A stretch of DNA of 42,797 nucleotides from an uncultured Prevotella sp. GTDB lineage: Bacteria > Bacteroidota > Bacteroidia > Bacteroidales > Bacteroidaceae. Location of the stretch: contig CAKQPF010000030.1 of NCBI GenBank assembly GCA_934256705.1, forward strand, positions 1 to 42,797, in the 5' to 3' direction. This document shows, in pieces, positions 7,954-15,792 of the stretch; position 1 is the first letter of the stretch, and each line of letters begins with the position of its first letter. The position numbers and the translations under genes are program-made. The notes under the pieces are model-generated. The model saw only the letters and a program-made list of their open reading frames with translations, was not told the origin of the DNA and did not search any database.

Positions 7954-10428
7954 ATGAAGAAGATATTACTGATATCAGCCCTGACTGTCATGGCTATGAT
8001 GCCTGCTTCGGCACAGAAAGCGAACAAGAACTCCGGGGGATATCCCATCACTCCAGTGCCTTTCACTTCGGTAAAAGTGACCAACAATTCATTCTGGGGA
8101 CAGCGTATCGAGACTTCCCGCAAGGTCACCATACCGCTTGCATTCAGCAAATGCGAGACGGAAGGACGATACAAGAACTTTGAACGCGCCGCCCATCCGA
8201 GCGAGACGTATGACGTGGGCAAACTGATGCCTCTGAGTTTTGATGATACTGACCCGTACAAGACCATCGAAGGTGCAAGCTATGTCCTGCAGACTTACCC
8301 GGACAAGAAACTCAAGGCCTATATAGACAGCGTGCTGGACATCATCGCTCCTGCACAGGAACCGGACGGTTACCTCTACACTGCACGTACACAGAACCCT
8401 AAGCATCCGCATTTCTGGGCTGGAGACAAGCGCTGGAGCATGGAGGAAGACCTCAGTCATGAGCTATATAACCTCGGTCACATGGTCGAAGGTGCAGTGG
8501 CACACTGGCAGGCTACGGGCAGCAGGAAGTTCCTGGACATCGCTATCCGCTATGCTGACTGCGTGGTGAAGGAGGTAGGACCTGGTAATGGTCAGGCTTG
8601 TGTGGTGCCGGGACATCAGATTGCCGAAATGGCGCTCTGCAAACTTTATCTTGCCACTGGCAACAGAAAGTATCTGGATGAGGCTAAATTCTTCCTCGAC
8701 TATCGCGGAAAGACGAAGATAAAGACGGAGTATTCACAGAGCCACAAGCCTGTACTGGAACAGGACGAGGCAGTAGGTCATGCTGTTCGTGCCACATATA
8801 TGTACGCTGGAATGGCTGATGTGGCCGCTCTCACCGGTGATACTGCATATATCCATGCCATAGACCGCATCTGGGACAATATCGTAAGCAAGAAACTCTA
8901 CATCACAGGTGGTATAGGTGCCACGAACAATGGTGAGGCATTCGGACCTAACTACTATCTGCCCAACATGAGCGCTTACTGCGAGACCTGTGCTGCAATC
9001 GGCAATGTGTATGTCAATTACCGCCTTTTCCTCCTGCATGGAGAGAGCAAATACTATGATGTGCTGGAGCGCACGCTCTACAATGGCCTGATCAGCGGAG
9101 TGAGCATGGATGGCGGTGGCTTCTTCTATCCTAATCCGCTGGAGAGCATGGGACAGCATCAGCGCCAGGCTTGGTTCGGATGTGCCTGTTGCCCAAGTAA
9201 CATCTGCCGCTTCCAGCCTTCCCTTCCAGGCTATGTCTATGCTGTGAAGGACAGGAATGTGTATGTCAATCTCTTCCTCAGCAACTCGTCTTCGCTGAGC
9301 GTTGCCGGCAGGAAAGTATCGCTGAGTCAGGACACGCAGTATCCTTGGAACGGCGATATAGCCATCAAGGTGGATGACAACAAGGCTGGACTGTTCGCCA
9401 TGAAGATACGTATTCCTGGATGGGTGAAGGGACAACCCGTGCCTTCCGACCTCTATTACTACAGTGATGGCAAGCGTCTTGGCTACACTGTCACTGTCAA
9501 TGGCAAGGAAGTGGAGGCTCAAGTGACTGATGACGGATATTATACCATCAACAGGAAATGGAAGAAAGGCGATGTGGTGCGCGTCCACTTTGATATGGAG
9601 CCTCGCACTGTTCGTGCCAACAACAAGGTGGAAGCCGACCGTGGCTGCATCAGCATCGAGCGTGGTCCGCTGGTATATTGTGCCGAATGGCCTGACAACA
9701 AGGACTTCGACATCATGAGCATACTGGAGAACCGCGAGCCTAAATTCGTGGAGGGAAAACTCGCTTACGATGGTTTCATCGACCCTAAGTACAGGAATGT
9801 GCTTACCCTATACAAGGGACAGAAGATGAATACATTGGCTGGAGACGTGCAGACTCTCGCTTATGACAAGAGCGGCAAGCTCACCACGAAGGATGAAACC
9901 ATGACTCTTATCCCTTACTTCGCTTGGGCTCATCGTGGCAACGGCAACATGAAGGTGTGGCTCCCACAGGATGTCAAGGCTGCAAAGCCTACTTCTCCTG
10001 CCACTCTTGCAGCGCAGGCTAAGGTGGAATTCTCTTCTCCTGTTCCGGCAAAGAGCAGCGTCAACGACGGACTTGTGCCGGCTGACGAGAACGACCGCTC
10101 TATCCCTTATATCCATTGGTGGCCCAAGAAGAACACCACTGAGTGGATTTCATACACATTCCCGGAGGCTAAGGAGATAAAGACCAGCACTGTATATTGG
10201 TATGATGACCAGCCTTGGGGCGGATGCAAAGTGCCGGACAGCTGGAAAATCTATTATCAGGATGAGGCTGGACAATGGAATGAGGTGAAGGGTGCTGACG
10301 CTTATCCTTGCAAGAGGGGCGTTGCCTGCATCGTGAACTTCGACCCTGTCAAGACAAAAGCAGTGAAACTCGAACTCAAGCAGCCTGAGACCCACTCATG
10401 CGGAGTGTTCGAATGGAGCGTGAAATAA
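7954..10428 (+). CDS. GH127 beta-L-arabinofuranosidase
   Basis: An 824-aa protein with a signal peptide (MKKILLISALTVMAMMPASAQ). The catalytic (alpha/alpha)6 region carries the full GH127 set: Glu328 in NNGEAFGPNYYLP (acid/base; Glu322 in HypBA1), Glu344 and Cys346 in YCETCAAIGN, and Cys412-Cys413 in GCACCPSN, which complete the zinc site, with Cys412 the expected nucleophile. A beta-sandwich domain follows (about 430-640). The last 150 residues form an extra beta-rich module resembling an F5/8 or CBM32 domain (WWPKKNTTEWISYTF, WYDDQPWGG, WKIYYQDEAGQW). Known GH127 enzymes remove beta-L-arabinofuranose from hydroxyproline-linked plant oligosaccharides and some pectins. It is the last gene of the GH97-GH43-GH127 row and is followed immediately by a strong terminator. 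Confidence 0.93.
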   Translation: MKKILLISALTVMAMMPASAQKANKNSGGYPITPVPFTSVKVTNNSFWGQRIETSRKVTIPLAFSKCETEGRYKNFERAAHPSETYDVGKLMPLSFDDTDPYKTIEGASYVLQTYPDKKLKAYIDSVLDIIAPAQEPDGYLYTARTQNPKHPHFWAGDKRWSMEEDLSHELYNLGHMVEGAVAHWQATGSRKFLDIAIRYADCVVKEVGPGNGQACVVPGHQIAEMALCKLYLATGNRKYLDEAKFFLDYRGKTKIKTEYSQSHKPVLEQDEAVGHAVRATYMYAGMADVAALTGDTAYIHAIDRIWDNIVSKKLYITGGIGATNNGEAFGPNYYLPNMSAYCETCAAIGNVYVNYRLFLLHGESKYYDVLERTLYNGLISGVSMDGGGFFYPNPLESMGQHQRQAWFGCACCPSNICRFQPSLPGYVYAVKDRNVYVNLFLSNSSSLSVAGRKVSLSQDTQYPWNGDIAIKVDDNKAGLFAMKIRIPGWVKGQPVPSDLYYYSDGKRLGYTVTVNGKEVEAQVTDDGYYTINRKWKKGDVVRVHFDMEPRTVRANNKVEADRGCISIERGPLVYCAEWPDNKDFDIMSILENREPKFVEGKLAYDGFIDPKYRNVLTLYKGQKMNTLAGDVQTLAYDKSGKLTTKDETMTLIPYFAWAHRGNGNMKVWLPQDVKAAKPTSPATLAAQAKVEFSSPVPAKSSVNDGLVPADENDRSIPYIHWWPKKNTTEWISYTFPEAKEIKTSTVYWYDDQPWGGCKVPDSWKIYYQDEAGQWNEVKGADAYPCKRGVACIVNFDPVKTKAVKLELKQPETHSCGVFEWSVK

Positions 10429-10436
10429 ATGCAATC

Positions 10437-10473
10437 AAAAAAAGGTATTGTCAATGCGACAATACCTTTTTTT
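10437..10473 (+). terminator. Intrinsic terminator of the glycosidase row
   Basis: The arm AAAAAAAGGTATTGTC (10437-10452) pairs with GACAATACC plus a run of seven T (10458-10473) around a 5-nt loop. The perfect stem and T-tract begin 8 nt after the GH127 stop codon. Confidence 0.93.
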
Positions 10474-10497
10474 GTAGTTTATTTGAGGAATAAAATA

Positions 10498-10578
10498 TCA
10501 ATAAATTGTCTTGTTGTCTTGTTGTCTTGTTGATTGCCAATACTAAACAACTAAACAACAATACCACTAAACCACAAT
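10498..10578. repeat. GTCTTGTT octamer-type intergenic repeat
   Basis: Three GTCTTGTT units in tandem are followed, after a short spacer, by complementary A/C-rich words (AACAACTAAACAACA, ACTAAACCAC). Similar words border the 135-bp element copies at 22113-22247 and 25868-26002 and the diverged copy at 38893-39030, so this may be an eroded copy that lost the hairpin core. The rest of the gap to 10675 holds small hairpins (for example CCCCAC-gaca-GTGGGG) and no gene. Confidence 0.65.
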
Positions 10579-10675
10579 CCAATATTGATGTTTTAATCTT
10601 CCCCACGACAGTGGGGACTGAGGGGTTTTTCAACTTGCGGAAGTTGAGTAATGCAACTCTTTTCTGCACCGCTCC

Positions 10676-11185
10676 TTACAGAGTCTCGATGATGTCCTCC
10701 ATAGCCTTGCGCTTCTTCTCCGTGCGTGGGCAATCCTCGGCAATATGTCCCAAAGGGATGATTACCACAGCCTCGAAGCCATCGTAAGGGAACTGTTCGC
10801 GCACGACGGCAGTGTCATAGTTGCACACCCAGCAGGTGCCGAGACCGCGGTCTGCAGCAGCCAGGCAGATATGCTCTGTGGCAATGGCTACGTCTATGTC
10901 TCCATGCTTCTTGTCATCATAGCGGCGGGTCCAGCATTCAGCATCGTTTTTCATGCACACGATGTAGAGTGGGGCAGACCTGAACCATTCCCTGTCGTAT
11001 GCTTTCCAGAGGCGTTCTCTCGCCTCCTTGCTGCGCACGATGATGAATTTCCAAGGTTGTCTGTTGACGGCAGACGGTGCCAGTCGGGCACATTCCATGA
11101 TGTATGCGAGGTCTTCTTCGCTTACCGGTTCGTCGGTATATTTGCGTGCGGAGAAGCGTTTCTGTGATAATTCAAGCATGTTCAT
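10676..11185 (-). CDS. Nitroreductase family protein
   Basis: A 169-aa FMN-dependent nitroreductase-fold protein, likely cytosolic, reducing nitro compounds or quinones with NAD(P)H. The N-terminal motif LSQKRFSARKYTDEPV followed by LAPSAVNRQPWKFIIV is the classic FMN-binding signature, and the C-terminal VVIIPLGHIAED fits the family. I place the start at 11185 (MNMLELSQKRFS). An open frame extends upstream to 11434, but those extra 83 residues resemble no nitroreductase and would run through the putative promoter at 11213-11220. It is short for the family, as in the small SagB/NfnB-like clade. It is divergent from the prolyl-tRNA editing gene. The physiological substrate is unknown. Confidence 0.9.
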   Translation of the reverse strand: MNMLELSQKRFSARKYTDEPVSEEDLAYIMECARLAPSAVNRQPWKFIIVRSKEARERLWKAYDREWFRSAPLYIVCMKNDAECWTRRYDDKKHGDIDVAIATEHICLAAADRGLGTCWVCNYDTAVVREQFPYDGFEAVVIIPLGHIAEDCPRTEKKRKAMEDIIETL

Positions 11186-11212
11186 ATTGTTCGGTTTAGT
11201 ATATCTGTGGGG

Positions 11213-11220
11213 CAAAATTA
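11213..11220 (-). promoter_or_regulatory. Possible -7 element for the nitroreductase gene
   Basis: Read on the minus strand this is TAATTTTG, matching TAnnTTTG, about 28 nt upstream of the chosen start codon. No good TTG is seen at -33, so support is partial. Confidence 0.45.
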
Positions 11221-11281
11221 CATAAAAAAATGTAATTCGAGAAGAAATATCGAAAGAAAACGAATATTCCGGCAAATTTAA

Positions 11282-11313
11282 TTGTTCAGGTATGGTAATT
11301 ATTTGTACCTTTG
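11282..11313 (+). promoter_or_regulatory. Bacteroidota promoter for the prolyl-tRNA editing gene
   Basis: TTG at 11282-11284, a 21-bp spacer, and TACCTTTG at 11306-11313. Transcription would begin near 11320. This rules out the in-frame ATG at 11292 as the start codon and supports 11379. Confidence 0.75.
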
Positions 11314-11378
11314 CAAAGGAATCGGGGGCAACGATGATTCCCCCGAATGGAATTCCAATCCCTAAAACAATTATTGAT

Positions 11379-11900
11379 ATGACAAGAGAAGAAACCGTAT
11401 TGACATACCTGCGGGAGCATGATATCCCGTTCACCTGTTACAACCATCCGGAGGGAAAAACCATCGAGGAGGCAAAGAGATGGTGGAAAGACGACGGAAG
11501 CGTGCACTGCAAGAACATATTCATGCGCAATCATAAGGGCAACCGCCATTATCTCATCTGCTTCCATTGCGACCATGACCTCGACATCCACGACCTCGAA
11601 GCACGCCTCAAGGCGTCGCTCACATCGCAGGGACTGCCTTCCTGCGGCAAACTCTCGTTTGCATCGCCGGAGCGGATGATGCGTTATCTCGGGCTCGAAC
11701 CGGGTAGCGTGTCGCCTTTCGGGCTCATCAATGATACCGATCACCACGTCCACCTCTTCCTCGACAATCACCTCAAGGAGGCGGAGACACTCAGTTTCCA
11801 TCCCAATGACTGCCGTGGCACAGTAGTGATAAAGCGTGAAGACTTCGAGCGTTACCTCTCCATCGTGGGCAATGAATATGAGTATTTGAACTTGTATTGA
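11379..11900 (+). CDS. YbaK/ProX-type prolyl-tRNA editing protein
   Basis: A 173-aa cytosolic protein of the YbaK/EbsC deacylase superfamily, most like the free-standing ProX/PrdX editing domains that hydrolyse mischarged Ala-tRNA(Pro). Landmarks are FTCYNHPEGKTIEEAKRWW near the N-terminus, CKNIFMRNHKGNRHYLICFH with the conserved Lys of the active site, LSFASPERMMRYLGLEPGSVSPFGLIND, and a C-terminal TVVIKREDFERYL. Length is normal for the family. The start at 11379 follows from the promoter at 11282-11313 and from the family's usual N-terminus. It has its own promoter, and no operon partner is evident. Whether it edits Ala-tRNA(Pro) or another mischarged tRNA cannot be told here. Confidence 0.9.
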   Translation: MTREETVLTYLREHDIPFTCYNHPEGKTIEEAKRWWKDDGSVHCKNIFMRNHKGNRHYLICFHCDHDLDIHDLEARLKASLTSQGLPSCGKLSFASPERMMRYLGLEPGSVSPFGLINDTDHHVHLFLDNHLKEAETLSFHPNDCRGTVVIKREDFERYLSIVGNEYEYLNLY

Positions 11901-11919
11901 AAAAAGTTTTCCCCTTTTC

Positions 11920-11950
11920 TTGCTGAATAAGAAAAAAATAATTACTTTTG
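11920..11950 (+). promoter_or_regulatory. Bacteroidota promoter for the 225-aa unknown gene
   Basis: TTG at 11920-11922, a 20-bp spacer and TACTTTTG at 11943-11950. It implies a leader of about 140 nt before the start at 12099; that leader contains a dispersed repeat (11974-12018) and a hairpin (12036-12055). Confidence 0.75.
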
Positions 11951-11973
11951 CAAAAAACGAGAATAACCCAGAT

Positions 11974-12018
11974 AATTGCGTCAGCGCGATTCTTCGCTAT
12001 TCACTCTTCACTAAAAAG
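11974..12018 (-). repeat. GCGCTGACGC heptad element, inverted copy inside a 5' leader
   Basis: Read on the minus strand it gives CTTTTTAGTGAAGAGTGAA followed a little later by AATCGCGCTGACGCAATT. This matches the plus-strand copies at 22030-22083 and 25764-25826, with fewer GTGAAAA heptads. It is the only copy placed within a predicted transcript leader. Confidence 0.8.
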
Positions 12019-12035
12019 GCCGAGCCGCCACTGTG

Positions 12036-12055
12036 TCAGCCGCGTTACCGGCTGA
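12036..12055 (+). other. Leader hairpin ahead of the 225-aa unknown gene
   Basis: TCAGCCG (12036-12042) pairs perfectly with CGGCTGA (12049-12055) around the loop CGTTAC. It lies 43 nt upstream of the start codon with no T-tract, so it is not an ordinary terminator. It may be an RNA structure of the leader or simply a small palindrome. Confidence 0.6.
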
Positions 12056-12098
12056 TATTCCAATATCTCATCCCCCCTCTAAAAAATAATAACGAACT

Positions 12099-12776
12099 AT
12101 GGAGAAAAAGACATACAAAGACCTGAGCATGAAAGAATCCCTCATCCTGAGATTCTTCGAGATAGCAGCCACCAAGGCCTACCGTATTCTTGGCGGAGGC
12201 AACGGCGGCGTATATACCAAGAAAGGCGTGCTCCACGCAGCATGGCTCTACAGAAAGTATATCGTAACCCTGTCCGCAGACTTCCCGTTCCTCGAAGATT
12301 GCTACATCAATGCTGAGGACGGCAACGCCTACACCATACCGCAGATACAGGATTATTTCCTCCATGCGCTGATGAAGACAGGTCTGCGCAAGGTGGTAGT
12401 GGGAAGCATTGCCGACGGAGGTCTCATGTATCAGGGACTCAACTACACCCTTGGGGCGCTGGAATGGAGCGTCAGCATCAATGCGCTCTTCAGGAAAGAG
12501 ACATGGAACTGGAAGAATGACCTCACGCTCACCCGTGTCTCACTTGCCGATGCAGAAGGCAAGGAGCAACTCTACGTGCATGTGGAGTTCCTCGACAAGC
12601 CCGACCAGCGTCCGGTGATCCTTCGCCGCATAGGTCCGTTCACACGCTATGTCTATCGCTATTCCGAGGCATTCGATGCAGAAACATTCGAGCCTGTGGA
12701 TATAAGCGGCATCGAAGTGGCAAGAATGCGCACACGTCCGGCAAGCGACCGCGAGTGTGACAGACTCTACTCATAA
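12099..12776 (+). CDS. Uncharacterised 225-aa protein
   Basis: I do not recognise this family. The product is 225 residues with no signal peptide, lipobox or membrane segment, so probably cytosolic. It opens with a short helix (MKESLILRFFEIAATKAYRI), then a glycine-rich turn (GGGNGGVYTKKG), and is mixed alpha/beta afterwards with several aromatic-rich strands (LGALEWSVSINALFRKETW, YVHVEFLDKPDQRP, GPFTRYVYRYSEAF). No catalytic motif stands out. Codon use resembles the neighbouring genes. A convincing promoter at 11920-11950 and a structured leader make it a real gene. It converges with the thioredoxin-family gene across a heptamer-array repeat. Confidence 0.8.
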   Translation: MEKKTYKDLSMKESLILRFFEIAATKAYRILGGGNGGVYTKKGVLHAAWLYRKYIVTLSADFPFLEDCYINAEDGNAYTIPQIQDYFLHALMKTGLRKVVVGSIADGGLMYQGLNYTLGALEWSVSINALFRKETWNWKNDLTLTRVSLADAEGKEQLYVHVEFLDKPDQRPVILRRIGPFTRYVYRYSEAFDAETFEPVDISGIEVARMRTRPASDRECDRLYS

Positions 12777-12780
12777 CCAG

Positions 12781-12920
12781 ATTGGTTGTCGGTTGTGGGT
12801 TGTTGGTTGTTGGTTGGAATGTAGAATCCGGTTGTCGGTTTTCGGTTGGAATGTAGATGTCGCTTGCCAGTTTATCCCACTATACAACCCACAACCGAAA
12901 ACTAACAACCCACAACCTAA
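12781..12920. repeat. Inverted heptamer-array repeat, copy D
   Basis: The left arm contains GGTTGTC, GGTTGTG, GGTTGTT, GGTTGTT in 7-bp register, then two occurrences of GTTGGAATGTAGA about 40 bp apart. The right arm is C/A-rich (ACAACCCACAACCGAAAAC, AACAACCCACAACC). It fills the whole gap between two convergent genes, where it could serve as a bidirectional transcript end; no conventional terminator is present there. Confidence 0.85.
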
Positions 12921-12923
12921 GAC

Positions 12924-14090
12924 CTACTTCTTCAGCGCCTCGGCAAACCTGGCATATTCATCAGAGAAAGAGACCTGACGGAAGCCTTCCGGAGCGTTGG
13001 CAGCCTGCTCCTGCTTACCGGTTTCCTGCTTCTTCATCTTGGTTTCTTCGCTCTTCAGAGCCTTGGCACGCTTGGCAGCCCACTGTGACACTTCCTTGCG
13101 CACCTTCGTGTCCGTGCAACCTTCATTGATGGACTTCAGCAGATTGCAGGCGGCAGCATTGCCCAGAGTGAGGTCCTTAGGGTAGTTCCTCATCAGATTC
13201 CACAACTTCTGAAAGTCCTTGGCCTGCTGAGCCTGGCGCAGACGCACCTCCATAGCCGTCTGGTCAGCATTCTCCACGCCCTCGGATTTCATCAGTTCCA
13301 CATACTGCCTGAGGCCTTCCTCGTCCAGGGCAAAGTGGTTCTTGCTGTCGATGAAATTGGCATAAGGATAACTCATCCACGCACGCTCCATATTCCTCAC
13401 GGCATAGTCGCCACGCTTCTCAGCCAGTTCGGCCCGGCGATGCCAGACATTGAGAAAAGCGGAGCTCTTCACGTCGGTGACGTAAAGGAAGTAGTTGCCG
13501 ATGGTGTCATTGGTGAAGACGAGGTCTTCACGACCCTTCAGGTATTCAGCCACCACGCTGGAGAGGCGCTTCGTGTCGTAAGCCTGGGCGAGCCTGTCCA
13601 TATATGTCTTCATGAAGGCATCGCTGCGCTCGCCTTTCTCATATCTTCCGGTCATGGAGGCGAGGCTCTCCCCCGACAAGGTCTGGTCGAGCTTCGTGAT
13701 GAATTCCTCAGCTCTGCATCCGCCCACCATGCGGGCTTCCTCCTTCACGGTGTTGGGATTGATGATGAGCATGGTGGGGTAGGCGTTCACGTCGAATTGC
13801 TTTCTGATGGTCAGTCCTTCGCCTTCCTCCATGTCAATCTTTGCAGAGACGAAGCGAGGATTGATGTAGTCGCCGCATACCTTTGTGGGGAACACGTCGC
13901 GGGCCATCATCTTGCAGGGTCCGCACCATTTGGTAAAGCAGTCGATGAACAGCCTCTTGCCGGTCTGTTTCGCACTGTCCACAAGTTGCTCGAAGGTCTT
14001 GCCCTCAGCAAACTGCACGCCCTGGGCCGATGCAGGGCTGGATGTCCATGCTGCTATGATGGACAGCAGAGCCATAATAGTCTTTCTCAT
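12924..14090 (-). CDS. Exported thioredoxin-domain protein
   Basis: A 388-aa protein with a signal peptide (MRKTIMALLSIIAAWTSSPASA), so probably periplasmic. Residues about 27-160 form a thioredoxin fold with the redox motif WCGPC (Cys56, Cys59) in FTKWCGPCKMMARDVF and a later cis-Pro region (VNAYPTMLII). The remaining 230 residues are helical and tetratricopeptide-like in character (repeated charged helices with conserved Trp/Tyr), with no catalytic motif recognised; the C-terminus is Lys/Glu-rich. It could reduce or hold disulfides of exported proteins. It follows the SusC-SusD-DUF4843-PKD row on the same strand, but a hairpin with T-rich tail (14120-14161) separates it, so expression may be partial read-through or separate. 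Confidence 0.88.
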   Translation of the reverse strand: MRKTIMALLSIIAAWTSSPASAQGVQFAEGKTFEQLVDSAKQTGKRLFIDCFTKWCGPCKMMARDVFPTKVCGDYINPRFVSAKIDMEEGEGLTIRKQFDVNAYPTMLIINPNTVKEEARMVGGCRAEEFITKLDQTLSGESLASMTGRYEKGERSDAFMKTYMDRLAQAYDTKRLSSVVAEYLKGREDLVFTNDTIGNYFLYVTDVKSSAFLNVWHRRAELAEKRGDYAVRNMERAWMSYPYANFIDSKNHFALDEEGLRQYVELMKSEGVENADQTAMEVRLRQAQQAKDFQKLWNLMRNYPKDLTLGNAAACNLLKSINEGCTDTKVRKEVSQWAAKRAKALKSEETKMKKQETGKQEQAANAPEGFRQVSFSDEYARFAEALKK

Positions 14091-14119
14091 TATGTAAATA
14101 TAGGTGTAAATTTATAAAA

Positions 14120-14161
14120 GTAGATGGTACATAGATTATATGTAAACCTATGACCATCTAC
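14120..14161 (-). terminator. Hairpin with T-rich tail between PKD-like and thioredoxin genes
   Basis: GTAGATGGTACATAG (14120-14134) pairs with CTATGACCATCTAC (14148-14161): 14 bp with one bulged base and a 13-nt loop. In the direction of minus-strand transcription it is followed by TTTTATAAATTT. It probably ends or attenuates the SusC/D operon before the thioredoxin gene. Confidence 0.65.
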
Positions 14162-14182
14162 AATTGTTTTTAGTTTGGAAAA

Positions 14183-15745
14183 TTATCTTTCACGGTAAGT
14201 GACGTCCTTTATCTTGCCGAAACCTTCGTATTCCTTTACGAGAGAGAGTGAGCCGGAAGCCTGATCAAACTTGTAGAAGCGAAGCATTCCGCCCTTTCCT
14301 GTAGAGTCATTCTTCTTATAAGAGCCCACGATAAGGTAATACTGCTGTTCCAGGAAGCTCTCGCTATTGTCATAGAGAGCGTCGGCAGTACGCATGAATG
14401 TGTTGAATTTCAGAAGGGTTATCTCTTCACCCGGAAGAGTGAGCGGTTCGCTTACAGCATCGGTCATGAGTTGGTATGCCACAACTTTGTCACCATTGTC
14501 GTAGAACATATATGGATACTGTGAGTGGAAAGCATACTGTTTGGCATTGTTGAATCCCTGTGATTTGATCTGCTTGCCGATAGTTTGCTCGAAAGCGCCT
14601 CCGGAAAGGTTGATGCCATAGACATAACGCTGTCCGCTCGCATTCTGAAGGATAGAATATACCACGCCACCAGAGAACTTGGTGTTCTTCATGTCAATCA
14701 TATCCATACCAGTCTGGAAAGAGAAGAGCTTGTTTGCAGGGTCATCGAGTATCTGACAAATACCGGTGCCAGAGCCTTCATCCCATTTCAGGAATCGCTT
14801 GTTGTCCTGGTCATAGAAGAGTGCAACGTAGTCACCTTGTCCTAAAGGACGGTTATATGAGACACCGATGAAAGGCGCAACCTTGAATTCCGGGTCACCT
14901 TCAGCGGTGAAAGTGTTGATAGGGTCCTCAAACATTGAATTGGCCATGTAGGACAACTTCACATAGAGGTTGCCTTTATCGGTCACAGCGAAGTTCTCGC
15001 TCATGTAGAGACCGTCCATCATCACTACCTGCTCATTGTCCTTATTGGAGAATATTTCATTCTCTGCTACGTTGTAGCCGATGTTCAATTTGTTGGCAAG
15101 GATGGAGTAGGAGCCTTCTTCAGTGCAGTACCATATCATATCTCCTTTAGCATATCTTGGCCAAGGATCGAGATAGATGCGCTTTCCGTTTTTGAGTTTC
15201 GGTGTTTTCTCTCCGAAGATATTGCGAACGAGGAGATTACGTCCGTCTGCAAGGATGGCTATCATATCCATGCTGGCATATCCCTCCATGTCATCACAGA
15301 GCACCATCCATCCCTCGTATGTGGCAGAAGTCACCTTGATAGGGATAGGAAAGTTTGTGACGACGTCGGTGCGCTTGTCTCTTACGGTGTACCATGCTGT
15401 GTAGTCACCCTCATCTACGGTGGTGAAGAACGAGACATCCTTGGTATGCTCTTCATTGATGTCCATCTGACGTGAGCCATTAGACATAAGACCGGAGTTT
15501 CTCCATAGCACGCATCCGTACTCGAAGTTAGGATTATTGTCGATGTTACCCTCCAGCGAAGAGGTGAAAGAAGGTTTGAGTTCGATGCTCTCGGCATTCT
15601 GCACTACGCTGAGAGTCTGAGGAAATCCTGTAGCGGTAATCTCAGGTTTCTCACCGTATGTATAGTTGCCTTTGTCCTCGTAACATCCTGTGAATGTGAA
15701 GGCGAGGAGGAAAAGGCATAATATGGATTGGATTTTTCTACTCAT
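14183..15745 (-). CDS. PKD-like family lipoprotein
   Basis: The start at 15745 (MSRKIQSILCLFLLAFTFTGC) gives a proper lipoprotein signal with Cys in the lipobox FTGC, and 520 residues. An alternative ATG at 15793 overlaps the upstream stop codon (TAATG) but would place 16 residues before the signal. After the Cys comes YEDKGNYTYGEKPEIT, the usual opening of the PKD-like lipoproteins found beside SusC/SusD genes. The rest is beta-rich with Kelch- or propeller-like spacing (YEGWMVLCDDMEGYASMD, repeated YxSM/VxY words). Likely an outer-membrane surface lipoprotein that binds ligand for the adjacent SusC/D transporter. It ends at the hairpin 14120-14161. Confidence 0.82.
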   Translation of the reverse strand: MSRKIQSILCLFLLAFTFTGCYEDKGNYTYGEKPEITATGFPQTLSVVQNAESIELKPSFTSSLEGNIDNNPNFEYGCVLWRNSGLMSNGSRQMDINEEHTKDVSFFTTVDEGDYTAWYTVRDKRTDVVTNFPIPIKVTSATYEGWMVLCDDMEGYASMDMIAILADGRNLLVRNIFGEKTPKLKNGKRIYLDPWPRYAKGDMIWYCTEEGSYSILANKLNIGYNVAENEIFSNKDNEQVVMMDGLYMSENFAVTDKGNLYVKLSYMANSMFEDPINTFTAEGDPEFKVAPFIGVSYNRPLGQGDYVALFYDQDNKRFLKWDEGSGTGICQILDDPANKLFSFQTGMDMIDMKNTKFSGGVVYSILQNASGQRYVYGINLSGGAFEQTIGKQIKSQGFNNAKQYAFHSQYPYMFYDNGDKVVAYQLMTDAVSEPLTLPGEEITLLKFNTFMRTADALYDNSESFLEQQYYLIVGSYKKNDSTGKGGMLRFYKFDQASGSLSLVKEYEGFGKIKDVTYRER

Positions 15746-15760
15746 AGTGTTGTTTTTTCT

Positions 15761-15777
15761 TAAGTAGGTGGTCAATA
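15761..15777 (-). promoter_or_regulatory. 17-bp word shared with the leader of the second susD gene
   Basis: On the minus strand this reads TATTGACCACCTACTTA and lies 15 nt before the PKD-like lipoprotein start. The identical 17 bases occur at 35787-35803, ending on the A of the ATG of the second SusD gene. Function unknown; a shared site for a small RNA or a translation-level control is possible, and chance is not excluded. Confidence 0.4.
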
Positions 15778-15792
15778 ATCTGATTGTAATCA

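Noticed and set aside
8734..9588. 284-codon minus-strand frame inside the GH127 gene
   Set aside because: It is antisense to the catalytic region of a clear GH127 enzyme and has no recognisable protein features.
11186..11434. N-terminal extension of the nitroreductase
   Set aside because: The extra residues match no nitroreductase, cross a putative -7 element and overlap the divergent promoter.
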